Shown here piece by piece: positions 1-11,852 of a DNA stretch of 64,000 nt. Numbering within the stretch: the stretch's first letter is position 1; every line of letters starts with the position of its first letter. Location of the stretch: contig NZ_CP132507.1 in assembly GCF_032191775.1 (NCBI RefSeq), positions 645,001-709,000 on the forward strand, in the 5' to 3' direction. Both the position numbers and the translations under genes were made by a program. The notes under the pieces were generated by a model that had not been told where the DNA came from, did no database searches, and saw only the letters and a list, made by a program, of their open reading frames with translations. Source of the stretch: Rhodoferax mekongensis (GTDB lineage: Bacteria; Pseudomonadota; Gammaproteobacteria; Burkholderiales; Burkholderiaceae_C).

Positions 1-445
1 GGCGGCGTTTTCCGCCTTTTACCGGCTTGGCCGCTTGCGGCAGCGTCATCGTGTCCAGCTGCAGCATGGTGTCCAGGTGGCTCATGAAGTGGTGCAGGTA
101 GGCGGGAGACAGGTCTTGCATCAGACCCAAAGTGCGCAGCACCAGCCGGTGGGAGTTGAGCGGACCGGCGTTGGCGGGGCCTTGTTGCAGCGCGTGCTCC
201 ACCTGGTCTTGCACCTTCATGCGTTGCCACGACTGGCGGAACTGCTGCACACTTTTCAGTTCCACAGCGCCCGCGGGGCTGAATGCCGCCGCCGCGTTTT
301 CGGACCCTGTGGCGGAGCTTTGCATGCTGCGGTTCAGGGCCTTCAGGGCGTTGAGGCCATTGCGAGGAATCGCTGTGCGCGGCCGCACCTGAAGCTGGCG
401 CATGCGCTCCAGCAGGGTGGGCATGGCGTGCGACGCGTCAGTCAT
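1..445 (-). CDS. DUF2894 family protein (3' end outside window)
   Basis: Reading back from an ATG at 445, the minus strand stays open to base 1, giving about 148 codons; the C-terminus lies outside the window. The start overlaps the end of the OmpA-like gene by 8 bases, so the two are probably translated together. The protein looks soluble, with no signal peptide or membrane segment. It has an N-terminal helical part rich in Leu, Arg and Gln and a block reading NSHRLVLRTLGLMQDLSPAY, which I recognise as the conserved block of DUF2894. The function of this family is unknown. It is the last visible gene of the gyrB-linked operon, and its constant company with an OmpA/MotB-like and a DUF802 protein suggests a cytoplasmic partner of that membrane complex (inference). 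Confidence 0.75.
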   Translation of the reverse strand, partial: MTDASHAMPTLLERMRQLQVRPRTAIPRNGLNALKALNRSMQSSATGSENAAAAFSPAGAVELKSVQQFRQSWQRMKVQDQVEHALQQGPANAGPLNSHRLVLRTLGLMQDLSPAYLHHFMSHLDTMLQLDTMTLPQAAKPVKGGKRR

Positions 446-1082
446 GGGCAGCTTGCGTACCCTTGGGCACCGGGGCCATTTCCACGCGGCGGTTCAGGGC
501 CCGGCCGCTCTCGCTCTGGTTGGATGCCACGGGCTGCTGTGCGCCAAAAGCCGCCGCAAACACGCGCGAGGCGGGCATGCCCTCTTCAATGAGCGCGCGC
601 GTCACGGTGAGCGAGCGTTGGGCGGAAAGCTCCAGGTTGTCGGCAAAGTGGCGGTTGGCCCCCGAGACGGCTATGTTGTCCGTAAAGCCGCTGACCATGA
701 GCATCTCATCCCGTTCACCCAGGTAGACCTGCAGTGGCGGAACCAGGCTTTTGAGCAACTGCCGCCCATCGGAGCGCAGTTGGTCGGAGTTGACGGCAAA
801 CAGCACACTGCCGCTGATGCCGATGCGCCCGTTGTTCAAGGTTACGCGGCCTGACTGCAAGGGAATGGCCAAGGCCTTCTCCAGCGCCATGCGGCGCTGT
901 TCTTCCTGCTGGCGTTTTTTGACTTCGGATTCGAGGTTGGCGACTAGGTCCATCTGCACGACCAATACACCTACCAGAATCAGCACAAACGCCCCCAGCA
1001 GGCCGGCCATCAGGTCGCCAAAAGTAGCCCAGACCGGGGCGCTATCGACCCCGCTGTCGTCCATGGTGTCGATGTCCGTCAT
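438..1082 (-). CDS. OmpA/MotB-like membrane protein (ZorB-like stator subunit candidate)
   Basis: The protein has 214 residues, taking the ATG at 1082 that forms TGATG with the stop of the DUF802 gene; a GTG at 1085 is the alternative. A short acidic N-terminus leads into one membrane segment (about residues 24-46) that opens with WATFGDLMAGLLGAFVL. Asp23 lies at the position of the ion-binding Asp of MotB, ZorB, ExbD and TolR. A short coiled coil (about 50-70) follows, then an OmpA-type peptidoglycan-binding domain (about 90-205) with FTDN, LSAQRS and NRRVEM. The layout is that of MotB/ZorB rather than of a free outer-membrane OmpA. With the MotA/TolQ-like neighbour it probably forms a proton- or sodium-driven inner-membrane complex anchored to peptidoglycan (inference). 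Confidence 0.8.
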   Translation of the reverse strand: MTDIDTMDDSGVDSAPVWATFGDLMAGLLGAFVLILVGVLVVQMDLVANLESEVKKRQQEEQRRMALEKALAIPLQSGRVTLNNGRIGISGSVLFAVNSDQLRSDGRQLLKSLVPPLQVYLGERDEMLMVSGFTDNIAVSGANRHFADNLELSAQRSLTVTRALIEEGMPASRVFAAAFGAQQPVASNQSESGRALNRRVEMAPVPKGTQAAHD

Positions 1083-2965
1083 CACGCAGTCCCTGCGCTA
1101 GCGACGGCCTGATTGCGCAGCTTGCGAAGGTCTTCCACCACGGCCTTTTGCGAGCTCAGGCTGAGGTCGATCACCTCACGCGCCTGGGCCACGTAGTAGG
1201 CCAGTTGCTCGTCGCTGCGCTCCATGGATTGGTTGACTGCCGCCTCCACCCCTTGCAGGCTCTGGACCAGCTGCTCGCTGGTGCCCACAAACAGTTCCAC
1301 CGCTTGCTGGAAGCTGCTGCCCAAGTGGGAGAGTTCGGTGGCACTGCCACCCACTTGCGCAGCCAGGTGGTCGGCCTTGTCGGCTTGAAGCGCCAAGGTT
1401 TGCGAAAACTGCTCCTGCACTTGCAGCAGCGTGTGGCCGGTGTTGGCGACCAAGGTGTCGATGGCGACGCGCTGGCCCTGCGTGGTGGCCTCGGCCGATT
1501 GCAGCACGCCGTGCAGCCGCTCCATGAGCTGTTGGCGCTCTTGCAGTGCAAGCGTGTCACGTTCGACCAGCTGGGTCATGCCGGTGCGCAGTTGCAAGGT
1601 CAGCTCGCTGATACGAGCCGCCGCCGCTTCGCTGCGGGCGGCCTCTTCCGCACGCAAGTCGCTCAGTCCGATGCGCCACAGGGTGGTAAGTTGGTCCATG
1701 CGGGCCTGCTGCTGTTCTGCCCACGCGGCTTCGGCCTGCTGTTGGGTAGCGACCAACGCTTCAGATTGCGTCAGCACACGGGCCATGCCGGCAATAGTCG
1801 CACTTGCTTGGCTGGCGGTGTGCTCGGTGATGGTGGCCACGTTGGCTTCCAGCGTGCGGGCCAAAGCCTGCTGCTGGGCCTGCGCGTGTTCGCCCGCGCG
1901 CTGCCATTCGGTCTGCAGGCTGGCGGTGCTCTCATTCAGGGCGCGTGCCCAGTCGGCCGTCAGGGTGTGGGTGCCTTCGTGGAAGGCGGCTTGTACGCCC
2001 TGGAGTTGCGCTTGCAAAGCTTCACGCATCTGCGTGTGTTGTTGGCGCGTCTCCGCCACCAGCTGCTGCAGGGCGGATTCCATCACCGGCACGATGGCTT
2101 CGCTGGTTTGCTTCGCACCCGCCAACAGGCTGTCTTGCAGGCTTTGCCCTACGGCAGTGGCCAGGCCGGTGTAAGCGCGGCCGACGTCGGCATGGAAGGC
2201 TTGTTGCTGGGCTTCGAGCCGGGTGTTCAGGGCCAGGTTGCGTTGCTCGATCTGCTCCATCAACTTGGCGAGTTGCTCTGCCACCGCAGGCAGTGCCTGC
2301 ACCTGCTGCTGCTGGGCCAGGAGCCCTGCTTCACGTTGGTGGGCCAGGGTGAAGGGCCGCAGCACCGTGGCAATGCGAGTGTCCAGCAGGCGGGTGACTT
2401 GCAGGCGCTCGCGGCGGCAGAGTGCGGACACCAGACCCAGCAAAGCCGATGTCGCCACCCCAGCCACCGAGGTACCAAAGGACAAGCCAAGACCTTTGAT
2501 AGGTGCCGCAAGCGCCGCGCGAATGGCTTGCAGGTCGGCAGAGCCTTCCAAGGCAAAGACGGCGCCTTTGAAGGTCATGACCATGCCCAGAAAGGTGCCC
2601 AGCATGCCCAGCATGACCAATAGTCCAACAAGGTACGGGGTGAGCGATGGGCCGGGCAGGCCCACGCGCTCACCCTCAATGCGTGCGCGCACGCTGGGTT
2701 GCAAAGCCGCAGGGACGCGGCCCAACCATGCAGCCAGCGATTCCAGCGGTTCGCCCATGTCGGTGAGCGCCTGCCTCAAGGACTTGGTGCTTGCGCGGTA
2801 GCGGGACATTTCCCGCAGGCCGATGGCATATACCGCGCCAATGAGCAACGTCATGCACAGAGCCAGATAGCTGGTGCCTACAAAGCCCAGCGCAATCCAG
2901 CCCACAAAAACAGTCCCCGCGCCTATAGCGGCAGGGATGACGAAACGGTTCATATCTTGTGTCAT
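1082..2965 (-). CDS. DUF802 protein: MotA/TolQ/ZorA-like membrane domain with long coiled-coil tail
   Basis: The 627-residue protein has two N-terminal hydrophobic segments (about 9-30 and 33-50). A MotA/TolQ/ExbB-like pair follows: one segment near 108-132 containing VMLGMLGTFLGMVMTF, and one near 155-180 containing GLSFGTSVAGVATSALLGL. About 440 residues of Gln/Ala/Glu-rich helical, coiled-coil sequence come after, ending in a DUF802-type tail. A short TolQ/MotA-like channel with a very long cytoplasmic tail is the architecture described for ZorA of the Zorya defence system. The start at 2965 lies 6 bases after the DUF3348 stop, with an in-frame ATG at 2953 as alternative. Membership of DUF802 is from recognition; motor function is inference. 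Confidence 0.8.
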   Translation of the reverse strand: MTQDMNRFVIPAAIGAGTVFVGWIALGFVGTSYLALCMTLLIGAVYAIGLREMSRYRASTKSLRQALTDMGEPLESLAAWLGRVPAALQPSVRARIEGERVGLPGPSLTPYLVGLLVMLGMLGTFLGMVMTFKGAVFALEGSADLQAIRAALAAPIKGLGLSFGTSVAGVATSALLGLVSALCRRERLQVTRLLDTRIATVLRPFTLAHQREAGLLAQQQQVQALPAVAEQLAKLMEQIEQRNLALNTRLEAQQQAFHADVGRAYTGLATAVGQSLQDSLLAGAKQTSEAIVPVMESALQQLVAETRQQHTQMREALQAQLQGVQAAFHEGTHTLTADWARALNESTASLQTEWQRAGEHAQAQQQALARTLEANVATITEHTASQASATIAGMARVLTQSEALVATQQQAEAAWAEQQQARMDQLTTLWRIGLSDLRAEEAARSEAAAARISELTLQLRTGMTQLVERDTLALQERQQLMERLHGVLQSAEATTQGQRVAIDTLVANTGHTLLQVQEQFSQTLALQADKADHLAAQVGGSATELSHLGSSFQQAVELFVGTSEQLVQSLQGVEAAVNQSMERSDEQLAYYVAQAREVIDLSLSSQKAVVEDLRKLRNQAVASAGTA

Positions 2966-2971
2966 GGTGTG

Positions 2972-3654
2972 TCAGGCCCCGGTCTGCCAAGCCTCTACCA
3001 GGCCGGCGACGGGTTCCAATCTAAAGTGCAGTTCCGCCACCAGGGCGTCTTGAAAATCTTGTTCGAAAGTGGCCATGGAGAGCGCGGCATCCTGGCGATA
3101 ACGGTGAAAACGCCGCTCCAGCAGTGCGGAGAGCTTGGCCAGCAGTGCCTGGGCGCGTTCACCCAGCATGTCTTCCAGGGTGGTGTCCATCAGGGCCAAT
3201 TGGCTCAGGCGGGGGCTGGTGCGGGCGAGCACTTCGCGGCAATGCTGGCGGAACGGGCCTATGCGCAAGTCCATGCGGCGTTGGATGTCCAGGTAGCGCT
3301 GGCGGTAGCTGCCGTAGTCCTCATCTTCCGCCGGTTCGGGCGCCGCTTGGGCAATGCCCGCTACGCGCACCTGCGCAGGCACCGGCCGCACCGGCGCTTG
3401 CCGGATGAATCCGGTCAAGTCATCACGCAGTTGTTGCAATGCCTGGCTCAGGTCGGGCTCTTGAGCGGTACGGGGTGCCGCTGCCTTGGTGGCCTTGGTG
3501 ATGGCGGGCAAGGCGCCACGCAATGCAATGGCATCCAGTGGCCCCAGCCACGCGCTCCAATGGAGTGCCCAGTCCGGCCGGGTGGGGCGGACTTCTATCG
3601 CACTCCAGGTTTCCAACAGACCGATGAGCCCCGGCGTTCCGGAACTCAAGGCCA

Positions 3655-3655
<1 letters not shown>
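2972..3655 (-). CDS. DUF3348 family protein
   Basis: This is a soluble, mainly helical protein of 227 residues with no signal peptide. The N-terminus (GLIGLLETWSAIEVRP) and a later block with YRQRYLDIQRRMDLRIGPFR match my memory of DUF3348, a family of unknown function found with DUF802 and DUF2894 proteins in Burkholderiales. A Pro/Ala-rich linker (about residues 85-115) separates the two helical parts. The ATG at 3655 overlaps the gyrB stop as TGATG; a GTG at 3658 is also possible. It is the first gene of the set behind gyrB and has no visible promoter of its own, so it is probably transcribed from the gyrB side. Confidence 0.75.
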
Positions 3656-6352
<2,697 letters not shown>

Positions 6353-6353
6353 A

Positions 6354-7460
6354 TCAGATTCTCATGGGCATCACGACGTATTTGAAGGTCGTGTTGTCGG
6401 GAATGGTGATCAGGGCCGAACTATTGCCGTCGGATAGCTCCACTTTCACCATGTCCTGGCTCATATTGCTCAGGGCATCGATTAGGTAGGTCACGTTGAA
6501 GCCGATCTCAATGCTGTCGCCGCCGTAGTCGATGTCCAACTCGTCCACCGCTTCTTCCTGCTCGGCGTTGTTGGACGCTACGCGCAGGCTGCCGGGATCA
6601 ATGTTCAGGCGCACGCCCTTGAACTTGTCGCTGGTCAGAATGGCGGTGCGTTGCAGCGTTTTGAGCAACGCTTCGCGGCCCAGGGTGATGCTGTTCTTGT
6701 GGTTCTTGGGGATGACGCGGTTGTAGTCTGGGAACTTGCCTTCGACCAGCTTGGTCACGAATTCCATGCCGTCGAAAGTGAATTTGGCCTGGTTGTTGGC
6801 GAATTGCATCTCAATGGCGCCTTCGGCGTCAGACAACAAGCGTTGCAATTCGATGACCGTTTTGCGGGGCAGGATGACTTCCTGCTTAGGCACTTCCACA
6901 TCGAGCGTGGCAGAGGCGAATGCCAGGCGGTGGCCATCGGTGGCAACCAGGCTGAGTTGCTTGCCTTCGGCGACAAACAGAATGCCGTTGAGGTAGTAGC
7001 GGATGTCGTGGACTGCCATGGCGAAGGACACCTGGCTCAGAAGGTCCTTCAGGGTTTTTTGCGGCACGCTGAACACGGGGCCGAAGCTGGCGCTTTCCTG
7101 CACCAGCGGGAAGTCCTCTGCTTGCATGGTCTGGAGCGTGAACTTGCTCTTGCCGCCTTTGAGGATGATTTTGCTTTGGCTGGATTCCAGAGACACCGTC
7201 TGGTCACCGGGCATGGTGCGCAATATGTCGATCAGCTTGCGCGCTCCGATGGTGGTGGTGAAGTTGCCGGTGTCACCGCCCAGTTCCGCAGTGGTACGGA
7301 TTTGAATTTCGAGGTCGCTGGTGGTGAGTTGAAGGGAGGTTCCGGTCTTGCGCAACAGCACGTTGGCAAGAATGGGCAAGGTGTGGCGGCGTTCGACAAT
7401 ACCGGCCACCGATTGCAGAACCGATAAGACCTTGTCTTGCGTTGCCTTCAATACGATCAT
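6354..7460 (-). CDS. dnaN: DNA polymerase III beta sliding clamp
   Basis: This 368-residue sliding clamp tethers the replicative polymerase and mismatch-repair proteins to DNA. The N-terminus MIVLKATQDKVLSVLQSV and the C-terminal YVVMPMRI are typical for the family. The ATG at 7460 has a good ribosome binding site (GAGG, about 6 bases upstream), so the upstream in-frame start at 7487 is rejected. The gene lies 93 bases after dnaA on the same strand; I see no strong promoter or terminator in that gap. Confidence 0.97.
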   Translation of the reverse strand: MIVLKATQDKVLSVLQSVAGIVERRHTLPILANVLLRKTGTSLQLTTSDLEIQIRTTAELGGDTGNFTTTIGARKLIDILRTMPGDQTVSLESSQSKIILKGGKSKFTLQTMQAEDFPLVQESASFGPVFSVPQKTLKDLLSQVSFAMAVHDIRYYLNGILFVAEGKQLSLVATDGHRLAFASATLDVEVPKQEVILPRKTVIELQRLLSDAEGAIEMQFANNQAKFTFDGMEFVTKLVEGKFPDYNRVIPKNHKNSITLGREALLKTLQRTAILTSDKFKGVRLNIDPGSLRVASNNAEQEEAVDELDIDYGGDSIEIGFNVTYLIDALSNMSQDMVKVELSDGNSSALITIPDNTTFKYVVMPMRI

Positions 7461-7553
7461 GTCAACCTCTTTGTGAAACTCTGCCAAACATTCAATCCTG
7501 CCATTTTCCCTGTTTTTTCAGTGAGTTACGGGGGTAGGCGCTTGTTTTTGCTG

Positions 7554-8966
7554 TTAACCCTTCAGGGTTTGCTCCAGAACGTGTAACTGTTGGTTCAGTT
7601 CAGTGAGCTGCTGGCGTTCACCGCCGATTTTGCGCACTGCATGCAGCACCGTGGTGTGGTCGCGCCCCCCGAACAACTCGCCGATTTCGGGCAGGCTCTT
7701 CTGGGTCAGCTCCTTGGCCAGATACATGGCGATCTGGCGCGGCCGGGCAATGCTGGCGGGACGTTTTTTGGAATACATGTCCGCGACCTTGATCTTGTAG
7801 TAGTCGGCCACCGTTTTTTGGATGTTTTCCACCGAAATCTGCCGGTTCTGGATGGACAGCAGGTCGCGCAGGGCTTCCCGGGCCAGCTGGATGGAGATTT
7901 CCTTTTGGTTGAAGCGCGAATACGCCAGGATTTTGCGCAGTGCGCCTTCGAGCTCACGGACGTTGGAGCGCACGTTCTTGGCCACGAAAAAGGCCACTTC
8001 TTCGGGCATTTCAGAGCCCTCGGCATGCGCCTTGTTGATCAGAATCGCCACCCGCATTTCCAGCTCCGGTGGCTCGATGGCCACGGTCAGGCCGGAGTCG
8101 AAACGGGAGACCAAGCGCTCGTGAATGTCGGCCAGGCCCTTGGGGTAGGTGTCGCTGGTCATCACGATGTGGGACTTCTTGGCCAGCAAGGCCTCAAAAG
8201 CATTGAAGAACTCTTCCTGGGTGCGGTCTTTGTTGGCAAAGAATTGCACATCGTCAATCAACAGCAGGTCCAGGGAGTGATAACGCTCCTTGAATTCGTC
8301 AAAAGTTTTGCGTTGGTAGGCCTTCACCACGTCCGACACAAATTGTTCTGCATGTATGTAAAGCACCTTGGATCCGGGTTTATCCACAAGCAGTCTGTTA
8401 CCTACCGCATGCATCAAGTGGGTCTTGCCCAAGCCCACGCCGCCGTAGATAAACAAGGGGTTGTACAGGTGGCCGGGCATGGTAGCCACGTGCATGGCGG
8501 CGGCGCGCGCCATGCGGTTCGCGGTGCCTTCGACCAGACTCTCAAAAGTCAACATGCTGTTGAGCCGGCTCTTGGGTCCGCTGGCCACGCGGTCCTCGCC
8601 GACTTCCACTTCCTCAATGGCGGCGGGCACTTCTGCGGCACGGGGTGCCATGGCCGGACGCACGGGTGCTTCACGCGGAGTGATCACTAACTCTACGGAA
8701 ACGGCTTGTCCGTAAAGCTTCTCCAGCATTCCCGCAATGCGCTGGCTGTATTGTGCGCGTACCCAATCCAGCTTGAAGCGGTTAGCCACAAAAACGGTAA
8801 TTTTGGACATGTCCTCGTGAACGAGGGCCGTTAGCGGCTTGATCCAGGTGTTGAATTGCTGCTCGGGAAGTTCTTGTGCGAGTTGGTCTACGCAGCTTTG
8901 CCAAAGGCTTTGCCCGAGTTCAAAATTGGAGCCGTCGTGGGAGTTGGGATGGGAGCCCTGGGTCAT
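7554..8966 (-). CDS. dnaA: Chromosomal replication initiator DnaA
   Basis: DnaA binds 9-bp boxes at the origin and opens the duplex. Its 470 residues show domain I ([13 protein letters not shown]), a variable linker rich in Pro/Ala/Glu (about 100-135), the AAA+ domain with Walker A GVGLGKTH and Walker [11 protein letters not shown], and the DNA-binding signature [15 protein letters not shown]. It is divergent from rpmH, with the candidate origin region in between. A consensus DnaA box overlaps the place where its own promoter would lie, which suggests autoregulation. Confidence 0.97.
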   Translation of the reverse strand: MTQGSHPNSHDGSNFELGQSLWQSCVDQLAQELPEQQFNTWIKPLTALVHEDMSKITVFVANRFKLDWVRAQYSQRIAGMLEKLYGQAVSVELVITPREAPVRPAMAPRAAEVPAAIEEVEVGEDRVASGPKSRLNSMLTFESLVEGTANRMARAAAMHVATMPGHLYNPLFIYGGVGLGKTHLMHAVGNRLLVDKPGSKVLYIHAEQFVSDVVKAYQRKTFDEFKERYHSLDLLLIDDVQFFANKDRTQEEFFNAFEALLAKKSHIVMTSDTYPKGLADIHERLVSRFDSGLTVAIEPPELEMRVAILINKAHAEGSEMPEEVAFFVAKNVRSNVRELEGALRKILAYSRFNQKEISIQLAREALRDLLSIQNRQISVENIQKTVADYYKIKVADMYSKKRPASIARPRQIAMYLAKELTQKSLPEIGELFGGRDHTTVLHAVRKIGGERQQLTELNQQLHVLEQTLKG

Positions 8967-9241
8967 TGTGCGGGTCAGCTTCTGTGGATAGTTGTTGTTT
9001 GCTGCGAAGCGGATTCTAATTTATCAATACTTTATCCACATTCCGCTGACCGCGTTGCACAGTTCGTGCAAAAGAATCTGATTCGTCCCTAAGGTGTTGC
9101 CCTGATTAATAAAGTTTGCGATAATCCGCGGTTCCCCTGATTGTGTTCGGGGCGATAAGACCGAAATCTGCGCTGTTAGGCCGTTGGTGGAATGCATCGA
9201 TGGGTCGCGCAGATACCCACAGAGCCTGTTAGGAAAATTTC
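8967..9241. other. dnaA-rpmH intergenic region, candidate oriC and dnaA control region
   Basis: This 275-bp gap separates divergent dnaA and rpmH. It holds one perfect DnaA box TTATCCACA (9032-9040), a one-mismatch box in reverse orientation (TGTGGATAG, 8983-8991) and a weaker TTATCAATA (9021-9029) within a small AT-rich patch (9015-9036). A possible minus-strand -10 for dnaA (TAGAAT, complement of 9014-9019) sits just inside the boxes. Gene polarity switches here, as expected at an origin. Few boxes are visible, so this could be only the dnaA autoregulatory region with the true origin elsewhere. Confidence 0.5.
9097..9125 (+). promoter_or_regulatory. Sigma-70 promoter for rpmH operon
   Basis: A -35 element TTGCCC (9097-9102), a 17-base spacer and a -10 element GATAAT (9120-9125) are correctly spaced, about 117 bases upstream of the rpmH start. 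Position and direction fit transcription of rpmH-rnpA-yidD-yidC. Confidence 0.65.
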
Positions 9242-9376
9242 ATGAAACGCACATACCAACCCTCCAAAATCCGTCGCGCACGTACCCACGGTTTCCTGGT
9301 CCGCATGAAGACACGCGGCGGCCGCGCTGTGATCAACGCACGCCGCGCCAAGGGCCGCAAGCGTCTGGCTGTCTAA
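9242..9376 (+). CDS. rpmH: Ribosomal protein L34
   Basis: A 44-residue, very basic protein ([18 protein letters not shown]... ending in KGRKRLAV) of the large ribosomal subunit. An AGGA ribosome binding site lies about 8 bases before the ATG. It is the first gene of the conserved rpmH-rnpA-yidD-yidC-mnmE block; the rnpA start follows about 30 bases after the stop. Confidence 0.97.
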   Translation: MKRTYQPSKIRRARTHGFLVRMKTRGGRAVINARRAKGRKRLAV

Positions 9377-9409
9377 GACGGCTTCGCTAACCAAAGCTTC
9401 CGGCTTTTG

Positions 9410-9874
9410 GTGAACGCGGAACCGCAAACCGGCAGACCGCCTGCCGTCAAGCGCCTTCAAACGCGCGCCCAGTTCCAAGCGGCTCTGGGTGGCACTACGG
9501 TTTCGAAAACAGCGCACTTTGCTTTGCATTGCTGCGCTGTTGGTGTTTCTGTGCCTGAAGAAGCTGTGCCGGTGTTTCCCGTGTCCGGGATCTGGCTGGG
9601 TGCCATGGTGCCCAAGCGTTGGGCCAAACGTGCTGTAACGCGTAACACCATCAAGCGGCAGGTGTACCACTTGGGCGTCGAGTTTGCTCCGGTGCTCAAG
9701 GAAAAAGCGCACCTCATCCGCTTACGCCGGGACTTTGACCGCAAGCAATTCGTGAGTGCCACTTCTGATGCGCTCAAGGCTGCGGTCCGGCAGGAATTGC
9801 TGGATCTGTTCGGTCAAGTTGTTGGCGCCCCTCCCTCACGCAGGCCAGCTCCTCTCCCGGAGTCCCAGGCATGA
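9410..9874 (+). CDS. rnpA: Ribonuclease P protein component
   Basis: Protein cofactor of RNase P, which matures tRNA 5' ends. About 154 residues carry the basic RNR motif region KRWAKRAVTRNTIKRQVYHL. The start is uncertain: TTG at 9407 and GTG at 9410 are adjacent and neither has a clear ribosome binding site; GTG is preferred here. The last codons overlap yidD as ATGA. The protein has a Pro-rich C-terminal tail. Confidence 0.9.
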   Translation: MNAEPQTGRPPAVKRLQTRAQFQAALGGTTVSKTAHFALHCCAVGVSVPEEAVPVFPVSGIWLGAMVPKRWAKRAVTRNTIKRQVYHLGVEFAPVLKEKAHLIRLRRDFDRKQFVSATSDALKAAVRQELLDLFGQVVGAPPSRRPAPLPESQA

Positions 9875-10143
9875 TTCGGGGGCTGCTGATAGGTCTGATC
9901 AAAGGCTATCGTTTGTTGTTGAGCCCCTGGTTGGGCTCTGCGTGCCGTTTTAACCCCACATGTTCTGTGTACGCCTTGCAAGCTCTTGAGCGACACGGTG
10001 CGACAATAGGCAGCTATTTGATGGTTGCGCGTCTCGCGCGCTGTCACCCGTGGTGCGCGGGTGGGCACGATCCCGTGCCTGAGAATGCGCCGCGACTGTT
10101 CAGTCGCTTGATTCAATCCCCCTCTGAGAAGAAGTCTTCATGA
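9871..10143 (+). CDS. yidD: Membrane protein insertion efficiency factor YidD
   Basis: A 90-residue member of the YidD family with the conserved Cys-containing core SACRFNPTCSVYALQAL and a later CHPWCAGGHDPVP. It is thought to help YidC-dependent insertion of membrane proteins and carries an amphipathic N-terminal helix. It overlaps rnpA by 4 bases and yidC by 4 bases, so the three genes are translationally coupled. Confidence 0.95.
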   Translation: MIRGLLIGLIKGYRLLLSPWLGSACRFNPTCSVYALQALERHGATIGSYLMVARLARCHPWCAGGHDPVPENAPRLFSRLIQSPSEKKSS

Positions 10144-11837
10144 ACGATATTCGCCGCACCATTTTGTGGGTGATCTTTGGGTTCTCCATGGTTCTCTTGT
10201 GGGACCAGTGGCAGATCCACAATGGAAAGCAAGCCACTTTCTTCCCTAACCCTGCACAAAAAGCGGCCTCAGCTCCGGCTCCCGCGGTGAGTGCTTCGGC
10301 CGGCTTACCTGTTGCACCAGTGGCGGCAGGGCAGGCACCGGTCTCTACATCGGCTCCAGCCCTGGCGTCTGAGCGCTTTGAGGTCAGCACCGATGTGCTC
10401 AAACTGACGTTTGACACTCTGGGTGGTTCGCTGGTTCGTTCTGAATTCCTGCAGTACCTTGATTCCAACGACAAGTCCCGCAATTTCGTGTTGCTGGACG
10501 ACACCAAAGACCGTTACTACCAAGCCCAGACTGGGTTGATCGGTGGCGCTGCGCCTGACAGCTTTCCGACCCATAAGTCGGTCATGGCAGTAAGTGGTGA
10601 CAAGTCGCTCAAAGATGGGCAGGACGAGCTCAAGATTGTTTTCACCTCACAAGACACTGGTGGCATCAAGCTGGTGAAGACTTACACCTTGCGCCGTGGT
10701 GCATATGACATTGCGGTCAAGCACGAAGTCGTCAATACCGGTGCAACTGCACTGAACCCCCAGTTGTATTTGCAGCTGGTACGTGACGGCAACAAGCCTG
10801 CCGGCGAGTCCTCGTTCTATTCCACCTTCACAGGCCCAGCGGTCTATACCGACCTCAAAAAGTACCAGAAGGTGGAGTTCAGCGCTATCAAAAAAGGGAA
10901 CGCTGACTTTGAGAAAGAGAGCTCCAATGGCTATATCGCCATGGTGCAGCACTACTTTGCCAGCGCCTGGATCTTGCCAGCGGACGTGAAGCGGACCTTC
11001 TCTCTGGATGCCAAAGATGTGGGTGCGACCGTCGCTGATTGCTGCTACCGCGCCACCATGATCACGCCGCTGGAAGCCGTGGCCCCCGGTCAAACCAAAG
11101 CTGTAGAGGCCAAACTGTTTGTCGGTCCCCAAGAGGAGAAAAAGCTCGAGGCTTTGGCACCCGGCATGGAGCTGGTGAAAGACTACGGCTGGTTGACCAT
11201 TCTGGCCAAGCCCTTGTACTGGTTGCTCGACAAGCTGCACAGCTTCATCCAGAACTGGGGATGGTCCATCGTGGCCCTGGTGCTGCTGTTGAAAATCGCG
11301 TTCTACTGGCTCAATGCCAAGGCATACGCCAGCATGGCCAAGATGAAGGCGGTGAATCCTCGCATCATGGAAATGCGTGAGCGCCTCAAAGACAATCCGC
11401 AGCAGATGCAGCAGGAAATGATGAAGATCTACCGCGAGGAAAAGGTCAACCCCATGGGTGGCTGCTTCCCCATCATGATCCAGATTCCTGTGTTCATCGC
11501 CTTGTACTGGGTGCTCCTGTCCAGTGTGGAAATGCGCAATGCACCGTGGGTGATGTGGATTCATGACTTGTCATCGCCTGATCCTTATTTCATCCTGCCG
11601 GTTGTCATGACCTTGACGACCTTGCTGCAGACGGCGCTCAACCCTGCGCCACCGGACCCCCTGCAAGCCAAGATGATGTGGATCATGCCGTTGGCCTTCA
11701 GCGTCATGTTCTTCTTCTTCCCGTCCGGTTTGGTGCTGTACTGGATTACCAACAACATTCTGTCGATTGCTCAGCAGTGGATCATCAACACCCGCATGGG
11801 TGTGCCACCCCAGTTCAACCTGCCCAAGTTCAAGTAA
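10140..11837 (+). CDS. yidC: Membrane protein insertase YidC
   Basis: The 565 residues match the Gram-negative type. An N-terminal membrane anchor (about 6-24) is followed by an Ala/Pro-rich linker, a large periplasmic beta domain (about 75-345) and the C-terminal Oxa1-like core of five membrane segments with the cytoplasmic hairpin (KDNPQQMQQEMMKIYREEK). It inserts inner-membrane proteins alone or with SecYEG. It starts inside the yidD stop (ATGA) and is followed 15 bases later by mnmE. Confidence 0.97.
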   Translation: MNDIRRTILWVIFGFSMVLLWDQWQIHNGKQATFFPNPAQKAASAPAPAVSASAGLPVAPVAAGQAPVSTSAPALASERFEVSTDVLKLTFDTLGGSLVRSEFLQYLDSNDKSRNFVLLDDTKDRYYQAQTGLIGGAAPDSFPTHKSVMAVSGDKSLKDGQDELKIVFTSQDTGGIKLVKTYTLRRGAYDIAVKHEVVNTGATALNPQLYLQLVRDGNKPAGESSFYSTFTGPAVYTDLKKYQKVEFSAIKKGNADFEKESSNGYIAMVQHYFASAWILPADVKRTFSLDAKDVGATVADCCYRATMITPLEAVAPGQTKAVEAKLFVGPQEEKKLEALAPGMELVKDYGWLTILAKPLYWLLDKLHSFIQNWGWSIVALVLLLKIAFYWLNAKAYASMAKMKAVNPRIMEMRERLKDNPQQMQQEMMKIYREEKVNPMGGCFPIMIQIPVFIALYWVLLSSVEMRNAPWVMWIHDLSSPDPYFILPVVMTLTTLLQTALNPAPPDPLQAKMMWIMPLAFSVMFFFFPSGLVLYWITNNILSIAQQWIINTRMGVPPQFNLPKFK

Positions 11838-11852
11838 AAGGGCCGGTCGCGC

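Noticed and set aside
1148..2623. 491-codon open frame antisense to the DUF802 gene
   Set aside because: The Gln/Ala-rich coiled-coil coding sequence gives long shadows; the minus-strand frame has membrane segments and coupled neighbours.
8380..8388. TTATCCACA box inside dnaA
   Set aside because: It falls in a coding stretch (VDKPG) with no cluster of further boxes, so it is not taken as part of the origin.
9176..9712. 178-codon minus-strand frame over rpmH and rnpA
   Set aside because: It lies opposite two certain genes and has no family signature.
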